A DNA stretch of 56,135 bases from Maritimibacter sp. (lineage in GTDB: Bacteria; Pseudomonadota; Alphaproteobacteria; Rhodobacterales; Rhodobacteraceae). The stretch spans positions 136,862 through 192,996 of the forward strand of contig NZVC01000029.1 of the NCBI GenBank assembly GCA_002701395.1, in the 5' to 3' direction. Under the pieces are notes generated by a model. The model worked only from the letters and a program-made list of their open reading frames with translations, ran no database searches and was not told the origin of the DNA. Below, one piece after another: positions 53,825 to 56,135 of the stretch. The position numbers and the translations under genes were made by a program. Every line of letters starts with the position of its first letter. The stretch's first letter is position 1.

Positions 53825-54805
53825 TCAGGCGCCGTGCGACATCACCTCTTCCAGATGGCTGGCGCAGCCGGTGAGCGCGGCATAGTCATCCTCGACCACC
53901 GATACCCCGAAGTTGCCCATGAAACCCGCGAAGCGACCTTTGTCGCGGAAGGCCTCGGTAAAGCCGAACCGCTCGAAATAGGGGGCGAAGGCGGTGGCGA
54001 CGCCGCCGATCAGGTAGATACCGCCGAACGGAAGCTGGTTCAGCGCAAGGTTGCCCACCACCGATCCGAACAGGCGCACGTAGACCCGCGCGGTGTCCTC
54101 GGCGCGGGGATCGCTGCCGTCGGCAAGCCCCGCCATGATGTCTGCCGCGCGCTTTTCGACGATCTCGCCCGCCTCGTGCCCGACCCACGCGTAAATGCGT
54201 TCCAGCCCGCGCCCCGCCAGCACGTCCTCGATCCCTGGAAAGCCATGCGCGGTCTCGACGAACTTGGCCAGCCGCAGGTCGGCCTCGTTGCGGATCGGCA
54301 TGTTGGCGTGGCCGGATTCGGCCGGGGGTACGATGCGGCCCCGCCGGGTGTGATACGCGGTGGCCGAGTTGAACCCGGTCCCCGCGCCGACCACCAGACG
54401 GGTCGCGTCCGGTGCCGCGTCGGGCATCGGGATGATCGGGCGCAGGCTGTCGTTGGACAGATGTTCCAAGGCGAAGCCCTGCGCCTGAAGGTCGTTCAGG
54501 ATCGACACGGTTTCGGCCTTGGCGGCCTTCGCCACGCTGGCCGCGTCGATCCGCCAGTCAAGGTTCGTCAGCTCGCCCACACCGTCCCGCACGGGACCGG
54601 CGACCGCGACGCAGGCGCCGGTGCAATCGACGCCGCCCTCGGCGTCGAGAAACTCTCGCAGGACCGAATCCAGCCCGGGGTGATCCGCGTTCCGATAGCG
54701 GCGCACGGTCTCGGGCACGACCCGGCGGCGCTCGGCAAGCGCCACCCGGGTGTTGGTGCCGCCGATGTCGGCGACAAGCGAGTAACGGTCGGGGGTGCGG
54801 GCCAT
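53825..54805 (-). CDS. glk: Glucokinase
   Basis: The 326-residue Glk-type kinase has the phosphate loop LVADIGGTNTRVALAERR, ACVAVAGPVRDGV, VVGAGTGFNSATAYHTRRG, and the IYLIGGVATAF helix block. It phosphorylates free glucose with ATP for the zwf-pgl-pgi route. It follows the beta-glucosidase by 4 bases, a bgl-glk operon in which the glucose released is phosphorylated at once. TauE faces it with 32 bases between stops. Confidence 0.94.
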   Translation of the reverse strand: MARTPDRYSLVADIGGTNTRVALAERRRVVPETVRRYRNADHPGLDSVLREFLDAEGGVDCTGACVAVAGPVRDGVGELTNLDWRIDAASVAKAAKAETVSILNDLQAQGFALEHLSNDSLRPIIPMPDAAPDATRLVVGAGTGFNSATAYHTRRGRIVPPAESGHANMPIRNEADLRLAKFVETAHGFPGIEDVLAGRGLERIYAWVGHEAGEIVEKRAADIMAGLADGSDPRAEDTARVYVRLFGSVVGNLALNQLPFGGIYLIGGVATAFAPYFERFGFTEAFRDKGRFAGFMGNFGVSVVEDDYAALTGCASHLEEVMSHGA

Positions 54806-54809
54806 CGGG

Positions 54810-56135
54810 CTACCTCTTCAGCGCGGTCTTCAACGCGTGATAGGACTGTTTCGGCGTGCGTTCCAGCGTGTCGAAATCGACATGCACCAGCCCGAACCGC
54901 TTTTCATAGCCAAGCGCCCATTCGTAGTTGTCCAGCAGCGACCAGATGAAATAGCCGCGCACGTCAATGCCGTCGGCAATCGCCTGCTTCACGGCGTCCA
55001 TATGGACGTTGAGATAGTCGATCCGGTGCTGGTCGTTCACCTCGCCGCCGGAAATCGTGTCGGACGCCGACATGCCGTTCTCGGTCACGTAGATCGGGAT
55101 GTTGCGGGCATAGGCCTGACCGACGCGGGTCAGCATCCCGTGAAGGCCCTCGGGGTAGATCTCCCATCCCATGGTGGTCTGCGGCAGGTCGCCGACGCCT
55201 TCGTGCAGATCGCCCGGCAGACCGGTCGAACCGGCCGACACCAGCTTGCGGGTGTAGTAGTTGATGCCAGCCCAATCAACGGGTTGCGAGATGGACTTCA
55301 TGTCATCTTCCCAGCCCTTCGGCATGTGCGCTTCCAGCATGTCCAGCACATCCGGCGGGTAAGTGCCCGAATAGATCCCGCTCAGGAACCAGCGGTTATA
55401 GATGCCGTCGTACATCCGCGCTGCGGCGGCGGATTCTTCGCTTTCGTCGGCGGGCAGCACGTATTCGTGGTTCGTGATGGCGCCAAGGTTCTTCATGCCC
55501 AGCCCGCGCATCACCTCGATGGCACGGCCGTGGCCCAGCAGGACGTGGTGCATCGCGCGGGTCGCGGCGCGGATGTCGCGGGCGCCGGGGGCGTGCGCGC
55601 CCATGAAGTGGCTTAGCCACGCCACGCACCACGGTTCGTTGATCGGCGCGGCGGCGTGCACGCGGTCGCCGATGCGGCCCATGATCACCTCTGTGAACTC
55701 GCCGAACCATTCGGCGATGTCGCGGTTGCGCCAGCCGCCCTTGTCCAGCAGCGGCGACGGCAGTTCCCAGTGGTACAGCGTCGGGAACGGCTTCAGCCCG
55801 CGGGCCAGCATCGCATCGACGAGACGGTCGTAGAAATCCAGACCCTCGGGGTTCGGCGTGCCGGTGCCTTCGGGCAGGACCCGCGCCCAAGACGTCGAAA
55901 AACGGTAGGCGTCCAGACCCATTCCAGCCGCAAGATCAAGGTCTTCTTCGAAACGGTTATAGTGGTCGCAGGCGCGGGCGCCGTTCTCGGCGCGCACCAC
56001 GTTGCCGGGTGTCGCGGCGAAGTCGTCCCACTGGGTGCGGCCTGCGCCGCCCTGTCCGTGACCCTCGATCTGGTAGGAAGAGGTGGCGGCCCCGAAGATG
56101 AAATCCTTGGGGAAGTCGGCGCGGGTATGTCTCAT
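54810..56135 (-). CDS. GH1 beta-glucosidase
   Basis: The 441-residue GH1 enzyme has FIFGAATSSYQIEGHGQGGA, acid/base E167 in APINEPWCVAWL, nucleophile E352 in YVTENGMS, and the substrate block FIWSLLDNYEWALGYEKRFG. It hydrolyses beta-glucosides in the cytoplasm (no signal peptide). Its start codon is the last three bases of the window, so the coding region is complete but its upstream region is not. ABC sugar transporter genes are expected beyond the edge. It forms an operon with glk. Confidence 0.95.
   Translation of the reverse strand: MRHTRADFPKDFIFGAATSSYQIEGHGQGGAGRTQWDDFAATPGNVVRAENGARACDHYNRFEEDLDLAAGMGLDAYRFSTSWARVLPEGTGTPNPEGLDFYDRLVDAMLARGLKPFPTLYHWELPSPLLDKGGWRNRDIAEWFGEFTEVIMGRIGDRVHAAAPINEPWCVAWLSHFMGAHAPGARDIRAATRAMHHVLLGHGRAIEVMRGLGMKNLGAITNHEYVLPADESEESAAAARMYDGIYNRWFLSGIYSGTYPPDVLDMLEAHMPKGWEDDMKSISQPVDWAGINYYTRKLVSAGSTGLPGDLHEGVGDLPQTTMGWEIYPEGLHGMLTRVGQAYARNIPIYVTENGMSASDTISGGEVNDQHRIDYLNVHMDAVKQAIADGIDVRGYFIWSLLDNYEWALGYEKRFGLVHVDFDTLERTPKQSYHALKTALKR

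Overview
The window is chromosomal DNA of a GC-rich alphaproteobacterium, most probably Rhodobacteraceae (Roseobacter/Rhodobacter relatives). The evidence is the pdhA-pdhB-pdhC order with a lipoyl domain fused to E1-beta, the zwf-pgl-pgi order, Hint-domain and DUF3179 proteins, an EcfG-type promoter, and a recurring 3'-end element that I associate with this family. There is no rRNA, no CRISPR array and no recognisable insertion sequence. All assignments come from reading the sequence; no database search was run.

Positions 1-34 kb are mostly housekeeping. In order they hold the pyruvate dehydrogenase genes, an FtsB-like protein, an AidB-type acyl-CoA dehydrogenase, DUF3179, zinc-finger membrane and Hint proteins, and two overlapping cyclophilins. 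Then come pgk, a class I aldolase, a stand-alone MetE-like protein, a globin-coupled diguanylate cyclase, a PRC-barrel stress protein, eno, glnB-glnA, a split NAD(P)HX repair pair, a radical SAM protein, zwf-pgl-pgi and a GAF histidine kinase. A REP-like repeat patch follows, then tRNA-Gly(CCC), a Tat-exported serine hydrolase, a RamA-like corrinoid activator and a peptide-binding protein. Lower glycolysis, the oxidative pentose/Entner-Doudoroff entry and pyruvate oxidation are thus all represented, and three of these loci share a TTAGCG-centred dyad that suggests one common regulator.

Positions 34.4-53 kb form a striking accessory island that I read as a membrane-lipid locus. It encodes: a serine-palmitoyltransferase-like enzyme; a short-chain reductase very like eukaryotic 3-ketosphinganine reductase; a desaturase with the sphingolipid delta-4 desaturase (DEGS) signature; myo-inositol-phosphate synthase; a divergent CdsA; two CDP-alcohol phosphotransferases; a PimA-like glycosyltransferase; a cytidylyltransferase-like enzyme; a Stealth phosphotransferase; an FGGY kinase; an LptF/LptG-like permease pair; and a Tat-exported DUF4833-like protein. 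A complete 2-aminoethylphosphonate pathway (PEP mutase fused to a nucleotidyltransferase, phosphonopyruvate decarboxylase, AEP transaminase) lies beside them. The inositol synthase, sphinganine reductase and CdsA-like genes overlap in one operon. The simplest model is synthesis and export of sphingoid-based and/or inositol-based glycolipids, with a phosphonate head group as a further option. No ceramide synthase was seen in the window, so the pathway is incomplete here.

The right end holds a TauE/SafE exporter and a glk-bglA sugar operon whose beta-glucosidase begins at the window edge. Many genes are translationally coupled (ATGA/GTGA overlaps), and three convergent pairs end on one shared CTAG, so that both stop codons overlap.
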